Source of the DNA: Haloarcula ordinaria
GTDB lineage: Archaea > Halobacteriota > Halobacteria > Halobacteriales > Haloarculaceae
Length of the DNA stretch: 64,000 nucleotides
Direction of reading: 5' to 3'
Assembly: GCF_029338275.1 (NCBI RefSeq)
Contig: NZ_CP119789.1
Span: forward strand, 558,001 to 622,000
In this document: piece after piece, positions 26,639 to 35,707 of the stretch
Layout of the letters: every line of letters starts with the position of its first letter
Position numbering within the stretch: position 1 is the stretch's first letter
Program-made: the position numbers and the translations under genes
The notes under the pieces: generated by a model
What the model was told of the DNA's origin: nothing
The model's database searches: none
Seen by the model: only the letters and a program-made list of their open reading frames with translations

Positions 26639-27847
26639 TCAAGATATGCCCAGGACCGTCGAGAACACGCGGTAGAGGCCGAATCCGACGGCGACGCTCG
26701 TGACCAGTGTGATGACCCAAAAGCCCAGCGTCACGCCTATCTTCCGCCGCGAGACGCCCGCCGACCCGCCGGCGAGGCCGCCGCCGATGACGCCGGAGAT
26801 GATGATGTTGTTGAACGAGATAGGGATGCCCAGCGCGATGGCCAGCTGCGCGATGATGAAGCCGGGCACGAGTGCGGCGATGGAGCGCCGGACGCCGAGC
26901 TGTGCGTACTCCCGGGAAGTGGCCTGGAGGAGGCGCGGCGCGCCCATCCACGCACCGCCGAGGATGCCGGCGGCACCGATTCCCAGCAGCACGAGCGCCG
27001 GCGCGCCCAGTTCGGCCCGGTAGAGGTTCTCGAGGGGACCGGTCGCCAGGCCGACCTGGCTCCCGCCGCTGGAGAAGGCGACGACGCTGCCAAGCACGAC
27101 CAGGAACGTCTTGATGCCGCGGTCGACCGAGTCCTGGGTCCGCCGGCGGATGAACACGAAGCTGGCGGCCGCGAGCAGGAGCGTCGCGGCGACGACGACG
27201 GGTTCGACGCCCCCGACGGAGGGGGCGGGCAGCACCATCGTCGCAGCGCCGGCCAGCGAGTTCTGCGTGGCCCCCGGTGGCGAGGGGATGACGCTCAGCT
27301 GGACGTTCGCGACGATACCGCCGACGACGGCCGCCAACAGGGGGACGCCGACGGTCTCCGGGATGTCGTCGCGGCGCAGGAGCGTCGCAGTGAGGTAGGC
27401 CAGTCCACCAGAGACGGGGGGCACCAGCACCCAGAACAGCCCGATGCGCTGGTACGTCTCGTAGACCGGCGTGCCGCCCAGCGAGAGGCCGACGCCGACC
27501 ATCGCGCCGGTCGTCGCGAACGCCGCCGGTACGGGATAGCCGGTGTAGACGCCGAAGGCCATGAACAGCGTCGCCGTCAACAGACCGGCGGTCGCCGCGA
27601 GCGACGTAATCGTGGCGTCGCCGATGAGCCCCGCACCCACCGTCTCGGAGATGCTGCCGCCCTGCGTGAGCGCGCCGGCGGCCGCGAGGATACCGATGAG
27701 GAAGGCGGCCCGCATCGTCGAGATGGCGTTCGCACCGATAGCGGGGGCGAACGGCGGCGAGTTGCTGTTGGCACCCAGCGCCCACGCCGTCACCAGTCCG
27801 GTGACTGTCGCGAGGGCCACGAGCACCCAGAAGACGACGTCGACCAC
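26639..27847 (-). CDS. PiT-family inorganic phosphate permease (second copy)
   Basis: A 402-residue phosphate transporter with about ten helices. The two inverted PiT repeats show GANSNSPPFAPAIGANAIS near the N-terminus and FSSGGSQVGLATGPLENLY in the second half. It lacks the long hydrophilic loop of the first PiT gene (2528-3718), so the two are not recent duplicates. Convergent with the UspA gene. Confidence 0.87.
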   Translation of the reverse strand: MVDVVFWVLVALATVTGLVTAWALGANSNSPPFAPAIGANAISTMRAAFLIGILAAAGALTQGGSISETVGAGLIGDATITSLAATAGLLTATLFMAFGVYTGYPVPAAFATTGAMVGVGLSLGGTPVYETYQRIGLFWVLVPPVSGGLAYLTATLLRRDDIPETVGVPLLAAVVGGIVANVQLSVIPSPPGATQNSLAGAATMVLPAPSVGGVEPVVVAATLLLAAASFVFIRRRTQDSVDRGIKTFLVVLGSVVAFSSGGSQVGLATGPLENLYRAELGAPALVLLGIGAAGILGGAWMGAPRLLQATSREYAQLGVRRSIAALVPGFIIAQLAIALGIPISFNNIIISGVIGGGLAGGSAGVSRRKIGVTLGFWVITLVTSVAVGFGLYRVFSTVLGIS

Positions 27848-27959
27848 CGTCGGGTCAGGCCTCCCCGCGTGGTCCGGTCTCGGTCATTGCCGGCGGTTCA
27901 CGCGCGGCAGGGATAAGGGTTCGCGCGCGGGACGGCGTCCGCGCTCTGGATTTCGCCAC

Positions 27960-28182
27960 TCAGTAGCCAAGCGGGTCGCGAACGAGGACCAGCGCGGCGT
28001 CCAGGTCGTCGACGACCTTGTTCGTGCCGGGGACAAACCGGGGGTTCTCGACGGCCGCGTCGAGTTCGTCGTCTGCGTGCGGGCTGGTGAGTCACTCGAA
28101 CAAGCGGGTCGTTGTGCGACCTGAAGCGCTCACAGCCACACGCGCACTCGACTACGGCGCTCAGGGCTAGCCGAACACTCAT
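27960..28182 (-). pseudogene. Small haloarchaeal protein gene with a one-base frameshift
   Basis: From ATG 28182 the frame reads MSVRLALSAVVECACGCERF, continuing RSHNDPLVRVTH, then degenerates into Arg-rich text. Skipping one base at the GG of 28086-28087 restores SPHADDELDAAVENPRFVPG, continuing TNKVVDDLDAALVLVRDPLG and Y, with TGA at 27960-27962: a 73-residue acidic protein with a CxCxC cluster. Both halves look like real coding sequence in separate frames, so one extra base has broken it, either in the organism or in the sequence. No function recognised. Confidence 0.6.
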
Positions 28183-28212
28183 GTGCGACGGCGACGCACA
28201 CCGAGCTATCGA

Positions 28213-30942
28213 ATGTCCCGACGGTACGACCACGCACAGGTCCAGGAGTACTGGCAGCACGTCTGGGAGCGCGAGGGCGTCTACGACTGTCCCGACGACG
28301 CCACGGACCCGACCTACGTCCTGGGGATGTTCCCCTACACGTCGGGGTCGCTGCACATGGGCCACATCCGGAACTACGCCATCACGGACGCCTACGCTCG
28401 CTACCGGCGGATGGCCGGCGACGACGTCCTGCACCCGATGGGCTGGGACGCCTTCGGCCTCCCGGCGGAGAACGCGGCCTACGAGCGCGACACGGACCCC
28501 GAGTCGTGGACTCGCAGTTGCATCAGCCGGATGCGCGCGGACCTCCGGGAGATGGGCTTCGGGTACGACTGGTCGCGGGAGATAACGACCTGCGACCCGG
28601 AGTACTACCGGTGGAACCAGTGGCTGTTCACCCGCTTCTACGACGAGGGGCTCGTCGAGTACGGCGCGGCGACGGTCAACTGGTGTCCGGACTGCGAGAC
28701 GGTGCTGGCCGACGCGCAGGTCGAGACGAGCACGGACGACGGGAGCCACGACCGCCGGCACGACCACTCGCACGCCCACGTCCAGGGCGTCTGCTGGCGC
28801 TGTGGCACCGACGTCGAGCAGCGCGACTTGGACCAGTGGTTCTTCACCATCACCGACTACGCCGAGGAGCTGTACGACGGGCTCGACGACCTCGAGGGGT
28901 GGCCCGAGGGAGTCAGGGACAGCCAGCGCAACTGGATCGGGCGCACGACGGGGTCGCGGGTCGCCTTCGACGTGACCGGTGACGGCGTCGACGCGTCCGT
29001 CGAGGCGTTCACGACGCGACTCGATACGGTGTACGGCGCGACCTACCTGGCGCTCTCGCCCGGCCACGACCTCGCACGCGAGGCCGCGGCGGCCGACGAC
29101 GGGGTGGCCGAGTACGTCGAGTCGGTCGCCGCCACCGACGACGCGGGACGCAGCGGCGTCGAGACGGACCTCACCGCGACCCACCCGTTCACCGGCGAGA
29201 CGCTGCCGGTGTACGTCGCCGCCTACGTCTTAGACGACGTGGGCACGGGCGCGGTCATGGGCGTGCCCGCGCACAACGAGCGGGACCACGCCTTCGCCAC
29301 CGAGCACGGCCTGCCGGTCGAACAGGTCGTCGAACCCGTCGACGGCAGCGGGACCGGTCTGCCCGACGACCCCTTCACCGACGACGGAATGTTGACCGAC
29401 AGCGGCGCGTACGACGGCCTGGCGAGCACGGCCGCCCGCGAGCGCCTGCTGGACCACGACGCCGCCGAGTCGGCGACGACCTACCGCCTGCGGGACTGGC
29501 TCATCTCCCGGCAGCGCTACTGGGGGACGCCGATTCCGGTCGTCCACTGCGAGGACTGTGGACACGTGCCGGTCCCCGACGAGGACCTGCCCGTCGAGCT
29601 GCCCGAGTACGTCCAGACGACGGGGAACCCCCTGGACTCCGCCGAGGAGTGGAAACAGACGGAGTGTCCCGACTGCGGCGCGCCCGCCGAGCGCGAGACG
29701 GACACGATGGACACGTTCGTCGACTCCTCGTGGTACTTCCTGCGGTACCTCAGCCCCCACTTCGAGGACGCCCCCTTCGACCAGACGGTGGCCGACGAGT
29801 GGCTCCCGGTGGACGTCTACGTCGGCGGGGAGGAACACGCCGTGCTTCACCTCCTCTATATCCGCTTTTTCACCCGTGCGCTGGCCGACATCGGTCTGCT
29901 CTCCCGCCGCGAGCCCGTCGAGCGGCTCATCAACCAGGGGACGGTGCTCCACAGCGGCGAGAAGATGTCCAAGTCGAAGGGCAACGACATCGCACCACAC
30001 GAGTACGGCGCCGAGACGACCCGGTTGTTCGTCCTCTCGGCGGCCCACCCCAACCAGGACTTCGAGTGGACGGTCAAGGACGTCTCTGCAGTGTACGACT
30101 TCCAGCAGACGCTGTACGACCTCGTCAGCGAGTACGCCGACGGCATCGAGGCCCGCACCGAGAGCGAGCCCCACGACGCGTACCTCGAACGCGAGATCGA
30201 CCGCACCATCGCCGCCGTCACCGACGAGTACGAGCGGTTCCGGTTCCACCGCGTCGTCGGCGAACTGCAGCGCTTCGCCAGCCTCCTCCGGAGATACGCG
30301 AGCTACGACACGCCCTATCGGTTCGCCTACAGCCGCGCGCTGCGGACCATCGCCGCGCTGGTCGCGCCCATCGCGCCCTACCTCGGCGAGGAGCTGTGGC
30401 ACCTGCTCGACGAGGAGGGGCTGGTGTCGACGGCGCGCTGGCCCGAGGCGCTGCGCGACGTCTCCGAGTACCGCATCGAGCGTGAACTCGTCCGCCGGAC
30501 GCTCGGGGACGTCCGGGACATCACCGAAGTTGTCGACATCGACGACCCCGAGCAGATCGAGGTGGTCGTCGCCGAGGACTGGAAGTACCGGGCCTACGAG
30601 ATCGCCCGCGCGGCCGAAGGGAATGAGGCCGCGGACCGAGCGAGCGGTGAAACCGCGAGCCGCGCTTCCGACCCCGACAGCGCCATCGTCGGCGAAATCA
30701 TGGCCGAGGAGGATATCAAGGCCCACGGCGACGCGGCCGCCGACTACGCCGGCTCGCTGGCCGAGGACGGCGCGGGGCTCGAGCCCATCGTCGACGGCGA
30801 GCGCGAGCTCGACGTGTTAGAGCAGGCGGCCTGGCTGTTCACCGAGGAGTTCGGCGCCGAGGTGTCCGTGCGGCGGGCGAGCGAGGGCGACGACCTGGCC
30901 GCGAAGGCCCGGCCGAACAAGCCCGCCATCCACATCTCCTAG
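28213..30942 (+). CDS. leuS: Leucyl-tRNA synthetase, bacterial type
   Basis: Class I synthetase charging tRNA-Leu; 909 residues. HIGH motif is HMGH (48-51) in SGSLHMGHIRNYAITDAYAR, KMSKS begins at residue 584 (GEKMSKSKGND), and the editing domain contains the GTGAVMGVPAHNERDHAFA block. Signature text and layout are those of bacterial LeuRS rather than the archaeal/eukaryotic form, as reported for haloarchaea. A His-rich insertion (about 178-195, SHDRRHDHSHAHV) lies between the zinc cysteine pairs CPDC and CWRCG. A second acidic insertion lies near residues 800-825. Start ATG 28213 precedes MSRRYDHAQVQEYW. Confidence 0.95.
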   Translation: MSRRYDHAQVQEYWQHVWEREGVYDCPDDATDPTYVLGMFPYTSGSLHMGHIRNYAITDAYARYRRMAGDDVLHPMGWDAFGLPAENAAYERDTDPESWTRSCISRMRADLREMGFGYDWSREITTCDPEYYRWNQWLFTRFYDEGLVEYGAATVNWCPDCETVLADAQVETSTDDGSHDRRHDHSHAHVQGVCWRCGTDVEQRDLDQWFFTITDYAEELYDGLDDLEGWPEGVRDSQRNWIGRTTGSRVAFDVTGDGVDASVEAFTTRLDTVYGATYLALSPGHDLAREAAAADDGVAEYVESVAATDDAGRSGVETDLTATHPFTGETLPVYVAAYVLDDVGTGAVMGVPAHNERDHAFATEHGLPVEQVVEPVDGSGTGLPDDPFTDDGMLTDSGAYDGLASTAARERLLDHDAAESATTYRLRDWLISRQRYWGTPIPVVHCEDCGHVPVPDEDLPVELPEYVQTTGNPLDSAEEWKQTECPDCGAPAERETDTMDTFVDSSWYFLRYLSPHFEDAPFDQTVADEWLPVDVYVGGEEHAVLHLLYIRFFTRALADIGLLSRREPVERLINQGTVLHSGEKMSKSKGNDIAPHEYGAETTRLFVLSAAHPNQDFEWTVKDVSAVYDFQQTLYDLVSEYADGIEARTESEPHDAYLEREIDRTIAAVTDEYERFRFHRVVGELQRFASLLRRYASYDTPYRFAYSRALRTIAALVAPIAPYLGEELWHLLDEEGLVSTARWPEALRDVSEYRIERELVRRTLGDVRDITEVVDIDDPEQIEVVVAEDWKYRAYEIARAAEGNEAADRASGETASRASDPDSAIVGEIMAEEDIKAHGDAAADYAGSLAEDGAGLEPIVDGERELDVLEQAAWLFTEEFGAEVSVRRASEGDDLAAKARPNKPAIHIS

Positions 30943-31913
30943 AAGGGGAGCGGGAACGGAATCGAGCCGTGGGTGTAGCCCTCGACGCGGCCGTCGGGGC
31001 GGTACCGGAAGACCACGAGCGGCTGGTAGCCGACCTCGGGTCGCTCGCCGGCGAGCCGTCGCCACTCGTCGTCCGCGAAGGAGGTGGCGTCGACCACCAG
31101 GACGGCACCGGGGTGGGCCGCGAGCTGGTCGCGGGTCTTGGCGTCGCCGGAGGCTTTCACCGCGGCGACGGCGGTGTTGACCTGTCGGCGCGCCGGAGGC
31201 CGGGGCCGGGTCACCTCGACGAGCGTGTCCTCGACCCGGAAGTCGATGGCGTGGCCCGAGCCAAGCTGGACCTCGGGCTCGAAGTCATTGCCGGCGTCGG
31301 CGAGCAGTTTGGCGACGTTGAACTCGCCCATCGTCGCCTGCATCCGCGAGAGGTCGAACCCCTGGCTGGTCCCGAGCTTGCTCGCCATCGTGTAGCGGTA
31401 GTCGTCTAAGACGCCCGTCCCGAGGAAGTCGTCGTAGAACCGGAGTCCCTCGTCGCGCGTCGCGTCGGGGAAGCCACCGGCGTGGTCGTCGAAGAAGGTC
31501 CGGGTCGAGTCCCGGCCGTCCTTCGAGAGGAAGACGGGGAGGAAGAAGTGCGCGACGTGTTCGTAGTCGGTCAGCCACGGGTCTTCGACTTCCAGCTGCG
31601 CGAGCAGCTCCCGTTCGCCCCACTCCGCGATGGGGTCGCTCGTCTCCTCGAAGGTGTACTTCTCGGTGCGCCACAGCGTCTCGGGGGTCTCGGTGTTGCC
31701 CATCCAGTAGGCCTCCTGGCCGTTCCAGGCGAACAGGGCGAGGTCGCCGTTGTCCATCTCCAGCCGGCAGGCGGCCCACCCCTCCGGCGGGGCGAACCAC
31801 GGGCCGTTCATCGTCGCGCCGAACCGGTCTTGCAGGGGTGAGAGGAGGTCACGCTGGACGCGGTCTTCGCTCCAGCGTTCGGTCGAGTGTCGGAATCGTA
31901 AGGGACCAGCCAC
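30939..31913 (-). CDS. DUF5784 family protein
   Basis: A 324-residue soluble haloarchaeal protein of unknown function. Start taken as GTG 31913 (GPLRFRHSTERW follows); more upstream codons are unlikely. The C-terminal part (about 205-300) has GHAIDFRVEDTLVEVTRPRP and AHPGAVLVVDATSF, a D...ExR spacing reminiscent of PD-(D/E)xK nuclease folds, but this is only a resemblance by eye. Its TAG shares a CTAG tetranucleotide with the leuS stop on the opposite strand (30939-30942). Confidence 0.75.
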   Translation of the reverse strand: MAGPLRFRHSTERWSEDRVQRDLLSPLQDRFGATMNGPWFAPPEGWAACRLEMDNGDLALFAWNGQEAYWMGNTETPETLWRTEKYTFEETSDPIAEWGERELLAQLEVEDPWLTDYEHVAHFFLPVFLSKDGRDSTRTFFDDHAGGFPDATRDEGLRFYDDFLGTGVLDDYRYTMASKLGTSQGFDLSRMQATMGEFNVAKLLADAGNDFEPEVQLGSGHAIDFRVEDTLVEVTRPRPPARRQVNTAVAAVKASGDAKTRDQLAAHPGAVLVVDATSFADDEWRRLAGERPEVGYQPLVVFRYRPDGRVEGYTHGSIPFPLPF

Positions 31914-32066
31914 GATAGAGGGTAGTCGGTCAGCGCTTTTGTGCGTTCCGCACCGCGTGACACGCCGTGACTGGGTCGCCACGTGCCCGCGGGCGCGTCT
32001 CGTGGCGCGATTGGAACGACCGTTACATTGATACCGCGTACCACGCTAGTTGGGGTGTGGTAACCT

Positions 32067-32243
32067 ATGTCGATGGGAGCGTACGACGACGACGAACACG
32101 AACGCCGTGAGCGCAAGAACAACGAGGTCGACCTCTCGGAGGACGACGACCGGACAGCGTATCACGGAACCGTGACCTACGACGGCGACGAGTCCACCGA
32201 GGAGCTGTTAGACCAGTTCAAGCAGATCAACTCGGAGCAGTAG
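32067..32243 (+). CDS. DUF5786 family small protein
   Basis: A 58-residue acidic protein: MSMGAYDDDEHERRERKNNE at the start, YHGTVTYDGDESTEELLDQF toward the end. The acidic linker and C-terminal ESTEELLDQFKQI helix match the short haloarchaeal DUF5786 proteins. A second ATG at 32073 is possible. The 3' end overlaps the convergent membrane-protein gene by 17 bases. Function unknown. Confidence 0.75.
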   Translation: MSMGAYDDDEHERRERKNNEVDLSEDDDRTAYHGTVTYDGDESTEELLDQFKQINSEQ

Positions 32244-32961
32244 CGGCCGTTCTCGACCTGAGCCGCAACAACGCCACCGAGGCGGCCGTGACGACCGTCA
32301 CGGCGGCGACGTGGGCGAGGAGTGCCGCGAGCAAGACCGGCTGGTCGAGCACGAACGGGACGAGGACGAGCTGCAGGACGCCGAAGCCCCAGGTCTCGAT
32401 GTCGGCACGCTGGAAGACGCGGGCCGTCTCCGGGTCGAACCGATAGCGGAACGACCGCCAGAGGCCGGTGACGGTGGCCCACCATCCGGTTCCGATGCGG
32501 TAACTGACGTCCCAGAGCACCAGCAGGAGGAGGTAGACGACCAGCACCGGCGGTTCCTCGCCGAACAGCGTGGTCACCAGCGGCGAACTGCTGGTCTGTG
32601 GGTCGAAGACGAACAGGTGCGAGATGATGGCGACGTAGGCCAGCACCGAGAGGACCACCTCCATGTTCGAGGAGAAGAGGAGCGCGCGGTAGGTCTGTGG
32701 GACGTCGATGCGGCGGATGAGCGTGCTGATACGGAGCATCTCGACGCTGCCGACGGTGGCGACGAACACCACCACCGTCGCCGCGATGGCGGCGTTCCAG
32801 GTGTCGTAGTACCACGACAGCCCGATGATGGCGGTCTCGAAGACGAACAGCTGGATGGCGACCGCCGCCCACGTGGGTAGTCGGATGCCGGGCAGCGCGC
32901 CGACGATGCTCTCGTACACCCACGTCTCGCCGTAGTCGGGGCGGGGCGCGTCGCCGCTCAT
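32227..32961 (-). CDS. Polytopic membrane protein, haloarchaeal family
   Basis: A 244-residue protein with about six transmembrane segments (near 27-47, 50-70, 95-115, 135-155, 195-215, 220-238) and a cytoplasmic loop LWRSFRYRFDPETARVFQRA. Start ATG 32961 overlaps the stop of the upstream small gene by 4 bases (ATGA), so they form a two-gene operon. No transporter signature recognised. Confidence 0.7.
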   Translation of the reverse strand: MSGDAPRPDYGETWVYESIVGALPGIRLPTWAAVAIQLFVFETAIIGLSWYYDTWNAAIAATVVVFVATVGSVEMLRISTLIRRIDVPQTYRALLFSSNMEVVLSVLAYVAIISHLFVFDPQTSSSPLVTTLFGEEPPVLVVYLLLLVLWDVSYRIGTGWWATVTGLWRSFRYRFDPETARVFQRADIETWGFGVLQLVLVPFVLDQPVLLAALLAHVAAVTVVTAASVALLRLRSRTAATAPS

Positions 32962-33191
32962 CGTTCCGTCCCGTCGTCCCCGGATGGCTGGGGGCTGTGG
33001 GGGGGACGCCGCTCGGCAGTGGCTCGTTCGATTGCCGTCTCGAACGGCGTCGGGTCGGCCGGCACGAGATCCCGGACGGGGTCGTGCCACACCGGGTGGC
33101 GGCGGTCGCGGCCCGCAGCGAGAAGCGTGGAGCGGCGAGTGCGCTCGGCGGACCCCGTCGCACCGGTGACCAGCGCGTGCATATCTACCAT
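32958..33191 (-). CDS. Small basic haloarchaeal protein, function unknown
   Basis: A 77-residue protein from ATG 33191 (MVDMHALVTGATGSAERTRR; a second ATG at 33182). The middle, HPVWHDPVRDLVPADPTPFE, looks like genuine constrained sequence. It is rich in Arg and His, unusual among acidic haloarchaeal proteins. The 4-base overlap with the following membrane-protein gene supports it being real. No family recognised. Confidence 0.5.
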   Translation of the reverse strand: MVDMHALVTGATGSAERTRRSTLLAAGRDRRHPVWHDPVRDLVPADPTPFETAIERATAERRPPHSPQPSGDDGTER

Positions 33192-33257
33192 GGACGGCGG
33201 CACGGTGTTAAAACACTCCCCTCTACCGCACGGGCGACAGACCGCCCGAGAGAGCGC

Positions 33258-34118
33258 TCACTCCCACCCGGGGGTCGACGGTGCACCGGCCGCGTCCTCG
33301 ACGTCCGCGGCGACGGTCGGAGGCGGTGCGCTGGTTCCACGGGCACCCGCCTCGGCTGTCCACGTGTCGATCGCGCGGCCAGCCCAGGAGTCGGCCTCGA
33401 GCACGGCCGTCCGGATTTCCTCGTACCGGGCGTCGTTGACCGCGAGCGTCCCCGGGCTGGCGGCCGCCGCGACGCCGACGAACTCCGCGCGGTCGGCGGC
33501 CGTCGGCTCGCTGTCCCGGAACCGCGCGACGCTGTCGGCCACCCGGTCCGGGTCGGGGTGGGCGAACACCTTGCTCCCGATAGCCCCCGGGCCGAAGCGC
33601 GGTTCGACGTCGGGCGCGGTGTCGTCGAGGAGCCGGTGGCCGCCGTGGACGCGTTCGACCCGCTCGCACTCCGTCTCGACGTCGAGCAGGAGGTTCTCGC
33701 CGGGATACTGGGAGCAGGTCTGTGGATACAGGTCGTCGCCGTGGATGCGACACTGCAGGGTCGCGGGGTCGAGGAACACGCAGGCGGGGAGCCACGTCGA
33801 GTCGGCGTCGAACGGCGCGACGGGTTTGGGCGGTTTCCGCAGGCCGACGAAGAAGACGGGGCGGCCCTGGATGGCCGCGACGTCGACGCCGCCGAGCGTG
33901 ACACTCCGGTCGTCGGTGGCCCGCCAGAGTCGGGGTCGGAGCGCGTCGCCGTAGCCCGCCGCGACGAACGCGCGGACCTCGTCGCGAGTCAGCGGGACCA
34001 GGTTGTACGTGTCGTCCAGCGGGTCGAACGGGCCGCGGCGCTCGTGGTCGATGTCGGCGTCGGTGAGCGAGCGCCAGTCGACGCAACAACCGGCACAGCC
34101 CTCACAGTCGACCTCCAT
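33258..34118 (-). CDS. YkgJ-family cysteine cluster protein
   Basis: A 286-residue protein with the YkgJ (CxxCxxCC) metal-binding cluster at the N-terminus, MEVDCEGCAGCCVDW (5-12), and a second cysteine set CVFLDPATLQCRIH...CSQYP (about 125-150). Such clusters bind zinc or an iron-sulfur centre. The remainder is helical and acidic. ATG 34118 is chosen because it places the cluster at residue 5 as in relatives. Substrate unknown. Confidence 0.82.
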   Translation of the reverse strand: MEVDCEGCAGCCVDWRSLTDADIDHERRGPFDPLDDTYNLVPLTRDEVRAFVAAGYGDALRPRLWRATDDRSVTLGGVDVAAIQGRPVFFVGLRKPPKPVAPFDADSTWLPACVFLDPATLQCRIHGDDLYPQTCSQYPGENLLLDVETECERVERVHGGHRLLDDTAPDVEPRFGPGAIGSKVFAHPDPDRVADSVARFRDSEPTAADRAEFVGVAAAASPGTLAVNDARYEEIRTAVLEADSWAGRAIDTWTAEAGARGTSAPPPTVAADVEDAAGAPSTPGWE

Positions 34119-34184
34119 GGCATGTTGTTCGGTAGCGAATGACAAAAAGGAAAGGCCTTAGCCGCGGTCTCCGCTAGAGAGACC

Positions 34185-34400
34185 ATGGCCAAACAGCCCT
34201 GTGACGGGTGTGGGACGTCGGTGTCCATCGGCGGCGGCATCGCCAACCTCTGGTCGCTCACCAAGGACCCCACCGAGGGCATCATCCTCGAGCTCGCCGA
34301 CGGCACCGAGCACTTCCTCTGTTACGACTGCATCGACCAGCTACCCGACGACCGCGAGGTCACCGAGGGCGACGTGGCCGACCTCCCGAGCGCCGAGTAG
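34185..34400 (+). CDS. Small zinc-ribbon protein
   Basis: A 71-residue protein with two CxxC pairs, CDGCG (6-10) and CYDC (about 46-49), consistent with a zinc ribbon, around GGGIANLWSLTKDPTEGIIL. Acidic C-terminus. It belongs to a haloarchaeal family of unknown function. The tiaS gene starts 41 bases downstream on the same strand and may be co-transcribed. Confidence 0.75.
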   Translation: MAKQPCDGCGTSVSIGGGIANLWSLTKDPTEGIILELADGTEHFLCYDCIDQLPDDREVTEGDVADLPSAE

Positions 34401-34441
34401 CGATAGAAACTGGTTTGCCCGCCAGTCGGCTAGCCGCACGC

Positions 34442-35707
34442 GTGACCCTGGTCGGCATCGACGACACGGACTCCCGCGAGCGCGGGATGTGTACCACCTA
34501 CGCCGCCAGCCGACTGGCCGACGAGATTCGGGGAGCGGGCGGGCGCGTCGAGCGCGTGCTCCTCGTGCGACTCAATCCCGCCGTCGAGCACAAGACACGC
34601 GGGAACGCCGCGCTGGCGGTCCACACGGACCTCGACCCCAACCAGGCGCGTCGCCTCGCCGTCGACGTGTTAGACCTCGCCGAGACGGACGACCCACAGA
34701 CGAATCCGGGGGCGGTAGTCGCCGACTGCAAACCAGCCGCCGTCCCCGAGGCGGTGGCGCAGTTCGCCCGCGACACCGTCCGGACGATACAGGACCCGAC
34801 GACGGCGATGACGCTCGCGGACACGATGGGCTACGCCCGCATCGAGCGCGGCAACGGCCGGGGACTCGTCGGGGCGCTGGCCGCCGTCGGTGCCTGGGCG
34901 GCCTTCGACGACTGGACCTACGAACACATCGCCTACCGCGAGCGCGAGCGCTGGGGGACCGAACGCGCTGTCGACACCGAGAGCGTCTTCCAGGCCGCCG
35001 ACGAGGCCTATCCGGCAGTCTGGGACACCGTCGACCACGCGTCGGGCTACCCGGTCTGCGTGCCGCGGACGCCCTGTCCCGTCCTCTACGGCATCCGTGG
35101 CGACGACCCCGAGGCCTGCCGGCAGGTCGCCGCGACCATCGAGAGCGAACCCGTCGCCGAGGCGAGGACGTTCGTCACCAACCAGGGGACCGACGTCCAC
35201 CTCCAGGACGCCGCCGTCGCAGACGTCGTCGACGACCGGGCCTATCGCGTCACCGGCGAGGTGGTGACCGTCCCCGAGACGCGTGAGGGGGGGCACGTCT
35301 TCGTCGAAATCGCCGACGGCGGGGAGCGGCTCCACTGCGCCGCGTTCGAGCCGACCAAGGGATTCCGCGACCGGGTCCGGGCGCTCCGGGTCGGCGACCG
35401 TATCACCGCCTGTGGCGAGGTGAGCGACGGGACGCTGAAACTGGAGAAGGTCGCGGTCCGCGGACTGGTGACGACCGAACTCGTCACGCCCACGTGTCCC
35501 GAGTGTGGCCGGTCGATGTCCTCGGCCGGGCGCGACCAGGGGTACCGGTGTCGGGACTGTTCGACCCGCGCCGACGGGAGAGTCGAGCGTCCGCTCGAGC
35601 GCGACGTCGAACGCGGGTGGTACGAGGTGCCGCCGGTGGCCCGCCGACACATCGCCAAACCGCTCGTCCGCGGCGGGTTCGACGGAGCGACCCACCCCGA
35701 ACGCTGA
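34442..35707 (+). CDS. tiaS: tRNA(Ile2) 2-agmatinylcytidine synthetase TiaS
   Basis: Archaeal enzyme that attaches agmatine to C34 of tRNA-Ile(CAU) so that it reads AUA codons. It has 421 residues from GTG 34442. Visible: N-terminal kinase-like domain beginning VTLVGIDDTDSRERGMCTTY, the conserved ERGNGRGLVGALAAVGAW, PCPVLYGIRGDD, an OB fold (about 270-350) and a C-terminal zinc ribbon CPECGRSM...YRCRDC. Family proteins start at this DDTD motif, so the long open frame upstream is not used. Confidence 0.93.
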   Translation: MTLVGIDDTDSRERGMCTTYAASRLADEIRGAGGRVERVLLVRLNPAVEHKTRGNAALAVHTDLDPNQARRLAVDVLDLAETDDPQTNPGAVVADCKPAAVPEAVAQFARDTVRTIQDPTTAMTLADTMGYARIERGNGRGLVGALAAVGAWAAFDDWTYEHIAYRERERWGTERAVDTESVFQAADEAYPAVWDTVDHASGYPVCVPRTPCPVLYGIRGDDPEACRQVAATIESEPVAEARTFVTNQGTDVHLQDAAVADVVDDRAYRVTGEVVTVPETREGGHVFVEIADGGERLHCAAFEPTKGFRDRVRALRVGDRITACGEVSDGTLKLEKVAVRGLVTTELVTPTCPECGRSMSSAGRDQGYRCRDCSTRADGRVERPLERDVERGWYEVPPVARRHIAKPLVRGGFDGATHPER

